Shown here in pieces: positions 37,693 through 47,654 of a stretch of DNA of 64,000 nucleotides (within the stretch, counting starts at the first letter, position 1; every line of letters starts with the position of its first letter). Location of the stretch: positions 1,860,001 through 1,924,000 of the forward strand of contig JBBCGQ010000001.1 of NCBI GenBank assembly GCA_037200845.1, read 5' to 3'. The notes below the pieces were generated by a model. It was not told the DNA's origin. It did no database searches and worked only from the letters and a program-made list of their open reading frames with translations. Made by a program: the position numbers and the translations under genes. The stretch is from Bauldia sp. (GTDB lineage Bacteria; Pseudomonadota; Alphaproteobacteria; Rhizobiales; Kaistiaceae).

Positions 37693-38076
37693 CTAGGCGG
37701 CGTCGGGGATGCCGACGTCGAACGACGGGAGCGTGAACGTGTTGCCGTTAGTCACCTCCTGCGACTCGTCGAGATCGTTCGCCACCAGCAGCTTCGAATT
37801 GGCGGTGTCCGAGACGGCGTAGTGGGTGGCCTCGTCGGTTGCGGTGACCGCACCGTCGGTCACCGCCGTCGAAGAGACCTTGCGGCCGGTCGGCGTGCGA
37901 TCGGCGGGAGCGCCGAAGGAGGAGCCGGCAGCGCCGTGGTCCTTGACGCCCAGGGAGTAGGTGCTCGACGCCTGCGTGTAGTTCGCGGGCTCCTGCGAGC
38001 AGATGTCGATGCGGTCCGCGTTGTTGTTCAGGATGTTCAGCGCGGCGTCGAGGATGTCGTCATGTACGAAGGGCAA
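37693..38076 (-). CDS. Phage tail-region protein of unknown function
   Basis: 127 residues beginning PFVHDDILDAALNILNNNADRIDIC. It is rich in Ser/Thr with Asp, without membrane segments. It lies 14 bases upstream of the repeat-protein start in the direction of transcription. Similar genes sit next to fibre genes in other transposable alphaproteobacterial phages, from memory; function unknown. Confidence 0.7.
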   Translation of the reverse strand: MPFVHDDILDAALNILNNNADRIDICSQEPANYTQASSTYSLGVKDHGAAGSSFGAPADRTPTGRKVSSTAVTDGAVTATDEATHYAVSDTANSKLLVANDLDESQEVTNGNTFTLPSFDVGIPDAA

Positions 38077-38116
38077 GGGTGCGATCTCCTGCGGGATGGG
38101 GACTTGGGCGGCGGAC

Positions 38117-38680
38117 CTAGGTGGCGGCGGGCTTCGCCGGCGGCGTCGGGACGATCAGCGCCATCGCGGGGCCGAGAGCGGCCTCCTCGTTCGGGAACGG
38201 CCCGGCGACCTCCTTGAAGTAGGTGTGGTCGCGCATCACCGGCGCGCCCGCGGCGTCCTTCATCGGATGGTTGGAGCGGTCGTATAGCTGCCGCCCCTCG
38301 GTCACCTGCTGGTAGACGAAGAACTCGCGCTCATCGGACATGCGGTCGATGTACGTCATCGGCTTGCCAAGCTCGATCGGCACGTTGTGGGCGTCGATGG
38401 CGTAGACCGTCACCTCCTTGTTGCCGTCCGCCTTCGGGTCGAAAACGGTTTCCGTGCGTGCCTTCCGATCGAAGAAATGGATGCCGTCCGGACGCCGCAT
38501 CGACGTCGGCAGATCGCGCACCTTCACCTTGCGCGGCGCATGATATTTGGCGTTACTCTTGTCGTTGGCCAACAGCTCGTCCGTCGCCGTCGCCCGGCGC
38601 TTCACCGGCCCGCTGTCGATGCGGACGACCTTCGCGCCCTCGGTGATTTCGAGGTAACTGCCCTTGCGCTTGAAATCCAT
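38117..38680 (-). CDS. Phage tail-region protein of unknown function
   Basis: 187 residues from ATG 38680 with a strong AAGGAGCGA site. The N terminus is DFKRKGSYLEITEGAKVVRI, and the middle is charged with DGIHFFDRKARTETVF. No catalytic motif or membrane segment. It belongs to the fibre/baseplate block by position. Confidence 0.7.
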   Translation of the reverse strand: MDFKRKGSYLEITEGAKVVRIDSGPVKRRATATDELLANDKSNAKYHAPRKVKVRDLPTSMRRPDGIHFFDRKARTETVFDPKADGNKEVTVYAIDAHNVPIELGKPMTYIDRMSDEREFFVYQQVTEGRQLYDRSNHPMKDAAGAPVMRDHTYFKEVAGPFPNEEAALGPAMALIVPTPPAKPAAT

Positions 38681-38694
38681 ATCTCGCTCCTTCG

Positions 38695-39384
38695 CTAGAC
38701 CTTGAACCAGAGATCGTTGTTGACGCCGCCGCTGGGGTCGGCCTCGCTGATCGTGATGTTGTGGACGCCGAGCTCGGCGAGCACGTCCTCGGCCGAGGCG
38801 CCGGCGATCGACACGAGGTCGGACCAGACGGCAGGGTCGGGATCGTCGGCGGGCGTGAGCAGCACGTAGAAGCCGGTCTCGTCGGTGGCGAAGTAGGTGA
38901 AGTACTGGTCGTCTTCGTCGTGGTCGTCGCGATCGGCAGCAAGGCCATAGGCGCCGTAGTTGCCGGGCGCGGTCAGCGCCTTCATCACGCCGAGGTCCTT
39001 GATGGCGAGCAGGCCGGTCTTCCGCGAGTAGACCAGGTCGTTGTCGCGGTAGTCGGCCGCCACCGGGTTGCCCGGCGCGACCACGCCGAGGCCCTTGCCG
39101 ATCAGGCGCTCGATGAGCAGGCGGATCGCCTCCGCGATCTCGGCGCCATCCGTCCAGGTCTTGGCGACGTAGTCGGCATCGGCGGCGGTCTCGCCCGGCC
39201 ACGGCGCGACGAACGTGCCGGCGGCGTCGCCGGCGATCTCGGCGACCGTCGCGGTCAGGCCGCCGATGTTGATCTCGGTGCCACGCTTGAGCTGCGTCGA
39301 CCACGCGGTGCCGCTGCCGGTGAAGGCGGCCGAGCCGGCCTCTACCGAGATCGTGCCATCGGTGTAGATCGACGGGGTGCTCAC
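38695..39384 (-). CDS. Phage tail-region structural protein
   Basis: 229 residues from GTG 39384 (AAGGA upstream). The start STPSIYTDGTISVEAGSAAF resembles the beta-structured N terminus of tail-tip-linked proteins. Then come EIAEAIRLLIERLIGKGLG, DNDLVYSRKTGLLAIKDLG and a C-terminal SGGVNNDLWFKV. It is the first gene downstream of dyad copy a, so it may open a tail-fibre transcription unit. Confidence 0.7.
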   Translation of the reverse strand: MSTPSIYTDGTISVEAGSAAFTGSGTAWSTQLKRGTEINIGGLTATVAEIAGDAAGTFVAPWPGETAADADYVAKTWTDGAEIAEAIRLLIERLIGKGLGVVAPGNPVAADYRDNDLVYSRKTGLLAIKDLGVMKALTAPGNYGAYGLAADRDDHDEDDQYFTYFATDETGFYVLLTPADDPDPAVWSDLVSIAGASAEDVLAELGVHNITISEADPSGGVNNDLWFKV

Positions 39385-39626
39385 GCCTGGCGGTCCTTGT
39401 CGGCGCTCGGGGTTGCGGTATCCTCCCCTCCACTCTTGCCCGACGCGGTTCCCGATAATGAGCCCGACAACTGTCGGGCTTGCGGTAGCACGACGATCCC
39501 GCCGTCCTGGCCGACCAGATACGAGACCTCCTGCGCGTGAACCTCGGCGAAGCGACGTCGCCGCTCGCGGCGACGCATCCGCGCTGCCTTGAGCACCTGC
39601 TCGGCCGCCTCGGGCTCGCTCGCCAT
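39381..39626 (-). CDS. Small phage protein, highly charged
   Basis: 81 residues: Arg-rich helix (VLKAARMRRRERRRRFAEVH), then EVSYLVGQDGGIVVLPQ and a Ser/Gly tail. ATG overlaps the stop of the tail-tip gene. The dyad element lies within its 3' third, encoding QLSGSL. Function unknown. Confidence 0.65.
   Translation of the reverse strand: MASEPEAAEQVLKAARMRRRERRRRFAEVHAQEVSYLVGQDGGIVVLPQARQLSGSLSGTASGKSGGEDTATPSADKDRQA
39461..39480. promoter_or_regulatory. Dyad element, copy a (AGCCCGACA-AC-TGTCGGGCT)
   Basis: Perfect 9-bp arms with a 2-base centre. The flank TTCCCGATAATG resembles the other copies (TTCCCGGAATTG). It lies inside the small gene 39381-39626, 77 bases before the next gene start. 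Confidence 0.75.
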
Positions 39627-42600
39627 CAGATGCCCGTCTTCGGTTGGAAGAGCGAGGCACGGGAACCGCCGACCGCCCACTGCACGTTGCCGGAGCCGCC
39701 CGCCGTCTTGTGAGCCCGCACCTGCCACTTGTAGACCTTGGTGCCGGTTGACGGCGGCGCGTCGATGTTCATGCCCATGAAGGGCAGGATCGGCATCGGA
39801 CCGCCCGGATGCATGACCGAGACGCTGTTGACCAGCGTCGTGTCGCGCAGGAACTGCAGCTCGACCCCGACGCTGGCCCCCGAGATCGTGGTGATCAGCA
39901 CGACCTGCGCGAAGCTGATCTGCGCGATGATGTTTTCGGTCAACGAATCTACGGCGACAGTGAAGCTGCCGATGTCCACCCAGGCGGTGGCGGCGTCGCC
40001 GCTGGCGAGCGCGTCCGTGCGGAGGCTGACGCCGCTGAAAACGCCGACCTGCGGATTGAGGATCGACCCCTCGACGAACTTCAGCGTGCCGACCGTCAGA
40101 TCTTGAATGAAGCTGCCGTTGAAGGCCGCGGCCGGCGCTCCATCCTCGTCGGTGACGCTGAGGCGCGCGCCGACGATCTGGACCTCGCCGTTGGTGATGG
40201 TCATGACCGGTACAGGATCGCCGGCGGCGACCTGCGCGTAGAAGACGATCTGCGGCTTGCCGCCGATCGCCGTCACGCCAGCGTCCATGATCAGGCCAGT
40301 CGCGGCGTAGTCGTCATCGGCTTCTGCCCGCAGATCGATCGAGACGCGCGCCGCCACGCCCGCGGGCGCATCGAGAACGGTGAAGCGGACCAGCGCGTTG
40401 GCGAAGCGATCGTCGGTGCCCGCCGTCAGCTCCGTGAGCGCGTCGGCGATGCCGGCTGCGACCGTGCGAACTTCGGTGATCTCGGAGACAGCGTCGCCGT
40501 AGCGCTGCCCGATGTAGTTGATGATCGAATTCTCGATCCGCTCGTGCAGCTCCGCCGCGAGGCCCGCCGTGGTCTGGCCAAGAGCGTCGAGGCGGTCGCG
40601 CAGTTCGGCGAGCGCCGGCGCCACCGCGGCCTGCCTCGTGCTGTCGAGCTGCTGCATGAGCGCCCCAAGGGCCGCGCTCAGCGCCGCCTGGGTGACGATC
40701 TCGGGGGGCAACTGCGGCGCCGGCACGCTCGCCACCGTGCGGTAGCGCCAGAGGCCCTGGCGTACGCCGATCGCGGCCGCGCGGAGCGTGAAGGGCTGCG
40801 GCATGATCACGGCGGTGAAGCGGGTCCCGACGCCATCGTGGACCGGGGTCCAGCTCGCCGCCGCCGGCGTGTCGGCCGCGCCCTCGTCGTAGGAGAGTTC
40901 CGCGACATAGCGGACGGCGCCGGGCGCCGGCTGCCAGCCGGCCTCGAGCTCGATGTGCACGGTGCCCCGACGGGCCACGGCGTAGAACGAGTCGACGTCG
41001 ATCGACGGTGCCTCCGGCGCCGGCGCGAACAGGCTGGGCGGCGTGTAGGGCGCCGGCACGATCTCCGTCTGATCGGCCGTGTGCACGCGCTGGTCATCGT
41101 TGACGAGCAGAATGTCCCAATACCGCCCGCTCGGCGTCGCCGAGACCAGCAGGCCGTCGAACGGCCGGTAGTCGCCAGCCAGGATCATCAGGCGCGCCGC
41201 CTCGGATCGCTCGTCGGGAAGCACGTCGTCGAGTTGGCCGTGCTGGGACTCGACGATCAGCCGGTCGGCCGCGTTGAGCGCGATCGTGCACGCGTCGGGG
41301 AAGCTGTCGATGACAACCGGCCCCCATTCGCGGCCCTGTTTGTCCCGGATGATGAGGTGATAGGTCTCGTCGTCCTCCGGCACGAAGTCGCGATCGATGG
41401 TCAGGCTGTCGTCGTCGCGCCCCGTCAGGCGGGCGGCGGCCACGCCCGCCATCAGCGGGTCATGGTAGAGCACCGGATCGCCGCGGGTGAGCAGGCGGCC
41501 CTCGTACTCGACCTTGAACGACCGGAAGGAGCGGCGGTAGGCGTTGGTGGCGGCGTCGGTGATCGCCTCGCGGAAGACGTGCTCCCGATCGGTGATCCCC
41601 TCGTAGGACTTGGGCTGCGCTTCCTCGGCACCGATTGAAGAGATCGCGGCGACCACCTCGCGGTTCGCCCACACCTCGCCGTCGAAGTAGGTGGCGCGGA
41701 CGTGGGTCGGGCGTCTCCTCGTCGAACCAGACGTCCTTGCGGCCGTGCGAGCCGCGCAGCGTGTTGCCCGGCCCGAACACGTGGCGCTTGATCTGCTTCG
41801 GCTCGTCGCGGTTGAAGCCGATGCGGCCGCCGAGACGAACCTTGTAGGCGCGGCCGGCGCGCAGCACGGTGTCGAGGGCGTCGCCGATCGGGCGGCCGTC
41901 GTCGAGGATGCCGTTGAAGGCGTCTCCGCGGCCGCTCCACACCTCGTCGTAGGCGGCGAGCCACGCGAGATCGTAGAGCGCGTCGTCGATGCCGGCGCCG
42001 TAATCGGTATTGCGCAGGATGTCCGCCGCCGCCCACGCGATGGCGCTGGTCTCGGCGGGCGCGGACCACGTCTGGCTCTCGACGTCGTAGATCGGCAGGC
42101 AGCGCTGGCAGGTGAAGAAATACTGGCTCGCCGATTGCTGGCTGAGCTGGTCGTTGGCGCGGATTTTCGTCGCGATGAGAGTGACGCCCGGCGGCACCGT
42201 CCAGTTGGTCAGATACCCGCGCAGACCTGCCCAGGCGACCCGGTTGATCGGCCCGTCGTCGCTGGTGTCCTCATCCCCGGCTTCGAGGGTTACCTCGTAG
42301 CGGCCGGGTGGCACCGTCGCACGGCGCGTGAAGCGCTGCGGCGTTGCCGTGCTGCGCGTAAAGGTCAGGACGAAGAGCAGCGACCAATCCCCCAGCGGCG
42401 CTCCCTCGTCATCGATCTCGCGGAAGCGCGAGGTGAGCTGCCGCGACGCATCGCCGGCGCCGCCGTTGCCCTTCCGCGCGTACAATCCCGCCGGAAACTC
42501 GATGTCGACCGCAATCTCGGAGATCTGCGTGCCGGCATCGTTGATCGTGAAGGGGCCGAGGACATCGGGTGGATCCGGCACGACCTGTCGCGCCACAGTT

Positions 42601-43391
42601 TCGGCGACGACGACGTTCGCCGGGAACAGCGTGATGGCATCGCCGGGCCGGATGATCTCGATGTCGATGCCGGTGAACGACGACGTGAACCCGCCAGCGG
42701 ACGTCCAGGCGAGCGTCTTGCCGATCTCCCAGCGCTTCGGGTTGGCCACGCCGACGCTGACGCAATGGAGCTGATAGAGGAGTTGGTCGTTGCCGTCGAA
42801 TTCCGAGTACGCGATCGACGCCGGCGGCGGGGGGTAGCGCATGAGGCCGTACAGGCACGGGACGATGCCAAGCGGTCGCGCCTGGTTGGCGGATGCGTTC
42901 GCCAGCGACACCCGCTCGCCGGCAGCGAACGCTTCGGGCTTCGGAGGACCGAAGAGCGCGTTGATGATGAACGAGCCGCCGAGAATGATGCCGGTGCTGA
43001 TCAGGCTCGCGGCGATCGCCGAGCCGCCGAAGAGCGCGCCGGCGATGGCGCCGCCCGCCCACGGCGCGACCACGGCGAGGGCGATGCCGGCGATGATGCC
43101 GAGGATGCTGCCGCCGTCCTTGCCGGGCACGCCGACGAAGACGAGCGTCTCGCCGCGGCGAATCTTGCGCCGGGTCCATTCCGCGCGCAGCACCGGCACG
43201 CCGTCGCCGTCGCCATCGGTGACTACGGCGACGACCGGCAGGCGGAAGGAAAGGCGCTGCCGGCGAATGGCGTCGGCGATCGTCACCGGCCGCTCGAACG
43301 TCACAGTCGTGGCTTCGCGCTGGAGCGCGTTGGCGAGGACCATCATGCGCGGAGCCGGCCGTCGCGCCCGCCGGAAGCTCGACGTCGTCAT
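39626..43391 (-). CDS. J-like tail tip/host-specificity protein (one frame break near 41701-41714)
   Basis: About 1255 residues when the frame is corrected. The N-terminal part has an Ala/Gly membrane-like stretch (LGIIAGIALAVVAPWAGGAIAGALFGG) and the core DIEIIRPGDAITLFP. Next come QCNAG-free tail-tip modules with YDVESQTWSAP and RKDVWFDEETPD. After skipping one base the frame continues HVRATYFDGEVW and on to DITDAATNAYRRSF, then fibronectin-like and coiled-coil parts and a C-terminal beta domain. J-like proteins sit at the tail tip and determine host range. As written, the product stops early, so the phage may be defective unless this is a read error. Confidence 0.8.
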
Positions 43392-43837
43392 GCGGCACTC
43401 CGCATGGCCGCGGCGAGGTCGGGCGCGAACCCGTTCCAGGCGACATGCCAGCGGCCGCCGGCGGGCGTGGTGAGCTGGAAGGGCGCGTCGGCGCAGACAC
43501 CGGGGACGTCGAGGGCGTGCACCACCACGCCGCCGTCCAGGTCGAGGTACGTCCCCATGTGAAAGCCGCAGTCCTGCCGGGACATGACGGCGATCGCGCC
43601 GTCGATCGGCCGCGCGATCGGGAACCAGCGGTGCCGCTCCTCATGCATCGCGATCGCCGAGGCAATGGCGATCCGGCCGGCCTCGCGCGGCATGGTGAAG
43701 GCCGGCATGTCGCGGTCGAAGAAGGTGCGTTGCAGAAGCCTTGTAAGGCCGTAGCAGTCGAACGCCTCCGGGCCGTTGGCACCGGACTTGTAGGGTCGGC
43801 CGAGGAGCCGATTGATGAACGCCGCCCTATCCAGCAT
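43388..43837 (-). CDS. NlpC/P60-family tail peptidase
   Basis: 149 residues. The catalytic Cys is in AFDCYGLTRLL (about residue 28), a His in DCGFHMGTYLD, and a further His in VVVHALDVPG. Such C40 peptidases sit at the tail tip and cut the peptidoglycan stem peptide during DNA entry. It is placed between the DUF2163-like and J-like genes, as in lambda-like and GTA tails. Confidence 0.85.
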   Translation of the reverse strand: MLDRAAFINRLLGRPYKSGANGPEAFDCYGLTRLLQRTFFDRDMPAFTMPREAGRIAIASAIAMHEERHRWFPIARPIDGAIAVMSRQDCGFHMGTYLDLDGGVVVHALDVPGVCADAPFQLTTPAGGRWHVAWNGFAPDLAAAMRSAA

Positions 43838-44408
43838 CGACGTCGCCTCCGAACAGCGCGGCGAAGTCCTCGCGGCTGAACTTCCGTCCCGGGAAGCCGC
43901 GGCTGAGTAGATCGAGGAAGCGGGCGCTCATCGTTGTGGTGGTGCCGGTGAAGTCAACGTCGCGGACCGTCAACTCGCCGATCAGTTCGCCCGGCGGTCC
44001 CGGCGCCGCATACGCGCCGGTCTCCAGATCCCGCACCGCGGTCCAAGTGCGGATGATCAGCCGGGCGGTGGCACGCACAGTCACGGCCGCATCGAACATC
44101 GGCGCGTACTTCCGCGGCACGTTGTCGAAGGCCAGGCGCACCTGGCCGAGCGTGTCGGCCGCCTGCTCCGGCCGGTCGAGGCGCATCGCCACGGGACTGA
44201 AGGTGACGACCTCGCCGCCGTGCAGCGGCGCCGCGTCCTCCAGCTCCAGCTCCCACGCCCGCTCGTCGAGCACGCCGCGGACCGACCCGGGAAAACCCTC
44301 CTCGTCCAGAAACGCCGGGTGGATGAGCTCGATGGTCTCGAGCTCGAGGGTGTCGGCCGGCGCCGACGCGCGCGCTTCCTCGATCGCCGCGGTCCACAGG
44401 TCGCTCAC
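43827..44408 (-). CDS. DUF2163-like tail assembly protein
   Basis: 193 residues. Hub-like beta-rich protein with ETIELIHPAFLDE, RLDRPEQAADTLGQVRLAFDN and LTVRDVDFTGTTTTMSARF; the C terminus has FPGRKFSREDF. It matches in order and size the tail-hub protein preceding NlpC/P60 in siphophages and gene transfer agents. Overlaps both neighbours by a few bases. Confidence 0.7.
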   Translation of the reverse strand: MSDLWTAAIEEARASAPADTLELETIELIHPAFLDEEGFPGSVRGVLDERAWELELEDAAPLHGGEVVTFSPVAMRLDRPEQAADTLGQVRLAFDNVPRKYAPMFDAAVTVRATARLIIRTWTAVRDLETGAYAAPGPPGELIGELTVRDVDFTGTTTTMSARFLDLLSRGFPGRKFSREDFAALFGGDVDAG

Positions 44409-44809
44409 GGATCGTCCTCCTCCTCGGGAGGAGGCACGACGTAGTCGTCGAGCACGTCGAGGGTGAGCGACACGGTGGTATGGCGATCGCGGCCGCGGGC
44501 CGTCCGGTACTGCTCGGTCATCGCCACTGTGCGCGTTTCATAGCCGCCGCCGGCGACGAGCAGGGACATGGTGAAGGGCAACGTGCCGTCGACCAGGTCG
44601 TCGCGCTCGAACAGCATGAAGGTGCGCAGCTCGTCGTCGGCCAGCGAAAGGTCGAAGGTGATGGTGGCGATGTTCTTGGTAGAGGATCGGCGGCCGCGCT
44701 TCGGCCCGTCCTCCATTTCGGTCCGCCAGGGCGCGCGCGACGGCGCGACCAGGCGCAGGCTGCCGCGCACGATGTTGTAGGTGACGCCGGCCGGCCACGC
44801 GATCGTCAT
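44405..44809 (-). CDS. Distal tail-like phage protein
   Basis: 134 residues: WPAGVTYNIVRGSLRLVAPS, then TKNIATITFDLSLADDELRTFMLFERDDLVDGTLPF. Beta-rich; it follows the tape measure, the place of the distal tail protein. No more specific family recognised with confidence. Confidence 0.65.
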   Translation of the reverse strand: MTIAWPAGVTYNIVRGSLRLVAPSRAPWRTEMEDGPKRGRRSSTKNIATITFDLSLADDELRTFMLFERDDLVDGTLPFTMSLLVAGGGYETRTVAMTEQYRTARGRDRHTTVSLTLDVLDDYVVPPPEEEDDP

Positions 44810-47280
44810 CGGGTCTGCCGCCGCATGCCGAAGGTGCCCGCGAGCGTCTTCGAAAGAGGCCCGTCATTCTGCACGTCGTCGATGACCGCGCCTACGATCA
44901 GCCGCTGCACGTCCACGCCGCCTTCGTTGCGCGTTCCGCCGTCGCGCGCCGCCACCGGAGCGCCGCCCTCGGTCACCAGCTCCAGCCGCACGCGCACCGT
45001 CCCGCCGGCGCCGCCACTCCCGTCGCCGGCGCCGACGTACCCGCCGGCGGCGTAGCCGCGGATCGGGCGGTTGTCGTTGATTGCCTCGAGCAACGGGCGA
45101 TGGCGCGCGGTCGCGGCGGCGTTGACCATAAACTCGCCGTTCGACGCGGCGATGAGAACGGAGTCGGACGTGCCGGTACCGGGGCCGAAGATCGCGCCAC
45201 CGCCGCGCATGCGGCCGATACCGCCCTGGCCGAGCGGCGTTCCACCTGCGAGAGGCACCGCCGCGCCGATCCCGAATGCGCCGGTGATCGCGCTGTAGAG
45301 GGCGTTTACGCCCTGGTTGACCGCGAGGTCCCAGAGCTTGTCCTTTAGCCGCCCCAGCGCGTTGCCGAGGGCGTCGATGTCCGTCACGCCGTTCTTCAGG
45401 TCGTTGCGGAAGCCGCTGGCGAAGTCGAAGAGCAGATCGTGACCGAGCTTGAGCTGCTCGTTGACGCGGATCATCCCGGCTTCGGTCGAATTGAAGTCGA
45501 TCGCCAGTCCGGCGCCGCGGAGCGTGGTCGCGATCGTCTGGTCGATATCGGAACGGCCGAGCTGAGCGCGATCGAAGCCGAGATTGTCGCGCAGAGTCGC
45601 CGATGCGAGCGTGGTGGCGAGCTCGCCGGCCGCGGCCGACTTCTGCTTGATGATCTCCAGCTCGGCGCGGTCCACGGCGATGCCGTTCTTCGCCGCCTCC
45701 TCGCGGAGCTGCCCGGTGAGCTGGTACTCCATCCGCAGGCGCGCGGTCTCGCCGGCCGTCCTCCCGATCAGGTCGATATCGAGCTGGGCGCCCTTCAGCG
45801 TCGCATCGTACGACCGGAGCCGATCGCGCTGCGCTTCGGCGAGCCCGTGCTCAGCCTCGGCGAGCGCCATGGCAGCCGCCTGGTCAATGCGCATCTGTCG
45901 CGCGAGAGGCATCTCGTCGTCGTTGTAGGTGGCCGCTGCGGTGGCACGCGCCGCGCTGGCCTTTTCACTCGGCGAGCGCGCGTTGATGCCCTGCAGGTCT
46001 GCGGCATTCTGTTGACGTTGCCGCGCCATCGCCGCGTCCTGGGAAATGACGTAGCTGGCGTAGCTGTCCATGTCGTTTGCCGCGAGCGGGCTCCAGGGCG
46101 CCAGGCGCCCGGCGGCGTCCAGATTGCTGCGGAACGCGGCCACTGCACGCTGGGCCTTGTTCGCAGCCTCATCAAACTTCAGGATGTTGGCGATCAGATC
46201 CTTCAGATATGCGGGGACCGCATCGGATTGCGCCAATGACGCGATGGCCGTGTCGAACTTGACGAGATCTGGAACGCCGTCCTTCAACTCCTTGCGCAGC
46301 GTCTCAATCGGCCCGGTCAGCCCCTGATACCGGAAGTCCAGTTGAAATTGACCGCGCTGATTGAGATTTCCGAGCGTGCTGACGAGGCCCTTCACTCCGG
46401 CGTCGAGCTGCTTGCGGAGATCGTCAATCTGGCGAGCCGCGAGCACCGAGACGACCGTCTGCGATTCGCGGGCATACGCCTGCGCGGCGGTGCCCGCCTG
46501 GCCGTAGGCCTCCTTGATCCGCGCGATGAGAGCTTCGTGACGCTCCAGCGACGTGTCGGCACCGCCCGAATTTGTGATGGCGCGCCACAACAGAGCGGCG
46601 CCGCCCGCGGCCGCCGCGAATCCGAGCACGGCCAGGTTCAGCGGATTGGTCACGAAGGAGACGATCGCTCCGCCGACTTCCGCCAACGCGGCGCCGAGTC
46701 CCGTGCCAGGCTTAAATATCTGGCTGATCTGCATGCCCTGCTGCATCAGCATGACGAACGGGCTTTGCCCGCTCGCCAGCATCGTCGCCATGTCGTTCAT
46801 CTGGAACGCCATGTTCTGCATCTGGAAGGTGTTGAGGCCCTGCGCCTTCGCCGAGGCATTCAGCATCACGACCTGGTTGGCGAAGGCCGCCTTAGTCCGC
46901 TCGATCGCCGCCGCTCGCTCGCGCTCGCTGATGGCGCCGACCTTCGCCGCCTCGCTGATCTCCAGGAGCCGCGCCTTGTATTCCTGGCCGGCAGCGAAGA
47001 GCGGGTTGAACTTGCCGCGGACGCGGTCGAGTTCCTGACCGTAGGCGGCGATATCGGCGGCGCGCTGCGCGGTGCCGAAGTCCCTGATGTTGGCGAACTG
47101 GTTGACCGCCGCGGCCATGCCGACGATCGCGGCCGTCGTACGGCGGGCGCCCGCCTCGGCCGCCTGCGCCGACGTGCTGGCCGCCTGGGCGACGCCGGCG
47201 ACGGCGCGCCGCGTGTTGTCGGCCGCGCGGACGGCCTCGCTCGCATCGCCGCCGATGAGAAGGGACAGACGCATCGTCAT
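44806..47280 (-). CDS. Tail tape measure protein
   Basis: 824 residues from ATG 47280 (MTMRLSLLIGGD). Long Ala/Gln/Arg helical stretches (AANTRRAVAGVAQAAST type) and a membrane segment LAVLGFAAAAGGAALLW near residue 220 are followed by NAADLQGINARSPSEKAS helices. The C-terminal domain contains LAGGTPLGQGGIGRMRGGGAIFGPGTGTSDS and AASNGEFMVNAAAT, the usual tape-measure end. Length sets the tail at roughly 120 nm by the usual 1.5 angstrom per residue rule. Confidence 0.92.
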   Translation of the reverse strand: MTMRLSLLIGGDASEAVRAADNTRRAVAGVAQAASTSAQAAEAGARRTTAAIVGMAAAVNQFANIRDFGTAQRAADIAAYGQELDRVRGKFNPLFAAGQEYKARLLEISEAAKVGAISERERAAAIERTKAAFANQVVMLNASAKAQGLNTFQMQNMAFQMNDMATMLASGQSPFVMLMQQGMQISQIFKPGTGLGAALAEVGGAIVSFVTNPLNLAVLGFAAAAGGAALLWRAITNSGGADTSLERHEALIARIKEAYGQAGTAAQAYARESQTVVSVLAARQIDDLRKQLDAGVKGLVSTLGNLNQRGQFQLDFRYQGLTGPIETLRKELKDGVPDLVKFDTAIASLAQSDAVPAYLKDLIANILKFDEAANKAQRAVAAFRSNLDAAGRLAPWSPLAANDMDSYASYVISQDAAMARQRQQNAADLQGINARSPSEKASAARATAAATYNDDEMPLARQMRIDQAAAMALAEAEHGLAEAQRDRLRSYDATLKGAQLDIDLIGRTAGETARLRMEYQLTGQLREEAAKNGIAVDRAELEIIKQKSAAAGELATTLASATLRDNLGFDRAQLGRSDIDQTIATTLRGAGLAIDFNSTEAGMIRVNEQLKLGHDLLFDFASGFRNDLKNGVTDIDALGNALGRLKDKLWDLAVNQGVNALYSAITGAFGIGAAVPLAGGTPLGQGGIGRMRGGGAIFGPGTGTSDSVLIAASNGEFMVNAAATARHRPLLEAINDNRPIRGYAAGGYVGAGDGSGGAGGTVRVRLELVTEGGAPVAARDGGTRNEGGVDVQRLIVGAVIDDVQNDGPLSKTLAGTFGMRRQTR

Positions 47281-47654
47281 GTCACGACCTCGTTGAGCGC
47301 GGCCGCGGCCGCGTGTTCCATCGTCTGCAGGTCGGCCCACAGCTCCGGCGTGACGTCGATGCCGGCGGCGTCAAGGCCGGCCCGCGCGCCGGCGTAGTCG
47401 AGGCCGAGATAGACGATGCGTCCGGTCGGCGAGATCGCCGCGCGCCACTGCGAGCCGCAGACGGCCATGAAGGCCCGCACCGCCGCCTCGTGCTCCGGCC
47501 ACAGCATGAAGGTGCCGGGGGCGGCCTCCATGTGCGAACGGAGGGCCCCGATGCCCTTCTCACTGAACCCGAAGCGGGCGGCATCGTCGATCACCTCATC
47601 CGTCTCTACCGGGCCGCCCTTCGCCCACCAGCGGGCGGCCCCGGTCAGTTTCCC
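47277..47654 (-). CDS. Tail assembly chaperone, frameshifted extension (GT; DUF1799-like)
   Basis: Open in the -1 frame from the slippery site at 47648-47654 to TGA at 47277, giving GKLTGAARWWAKGG then the DUF1799-like domain (FMLWPEHEAAVRAFMAV, QWRA, YLGLDYAGAR). A GTG at 47594 could start it independently, but the frame is open without a stop back to the slippery site. Together with the upstream ORF it forms the lambda G/GT-type pair needed to assemble the tail around the tape measure. Confidence 0.85.
   Translation of the reverse strand, partial: GKLTGAARWWAKGGPVETDEVIDDAARFGFSEKGIGALRSHMEAAPGTFMLWPEHEAAVRAFMAVCGSQWRAAISPTGRIVYLGLDYAGARAGLDAAGIDVTPELWADLQTMEHAAAAALNEVVT

Noticed and set aside
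39461-39480. Rho-independent terminators at the three phage dyads.
   Set aside because: No U-tract follows on either strand, the loop is only 2-4 bases, and conserved flanks are one-sided.
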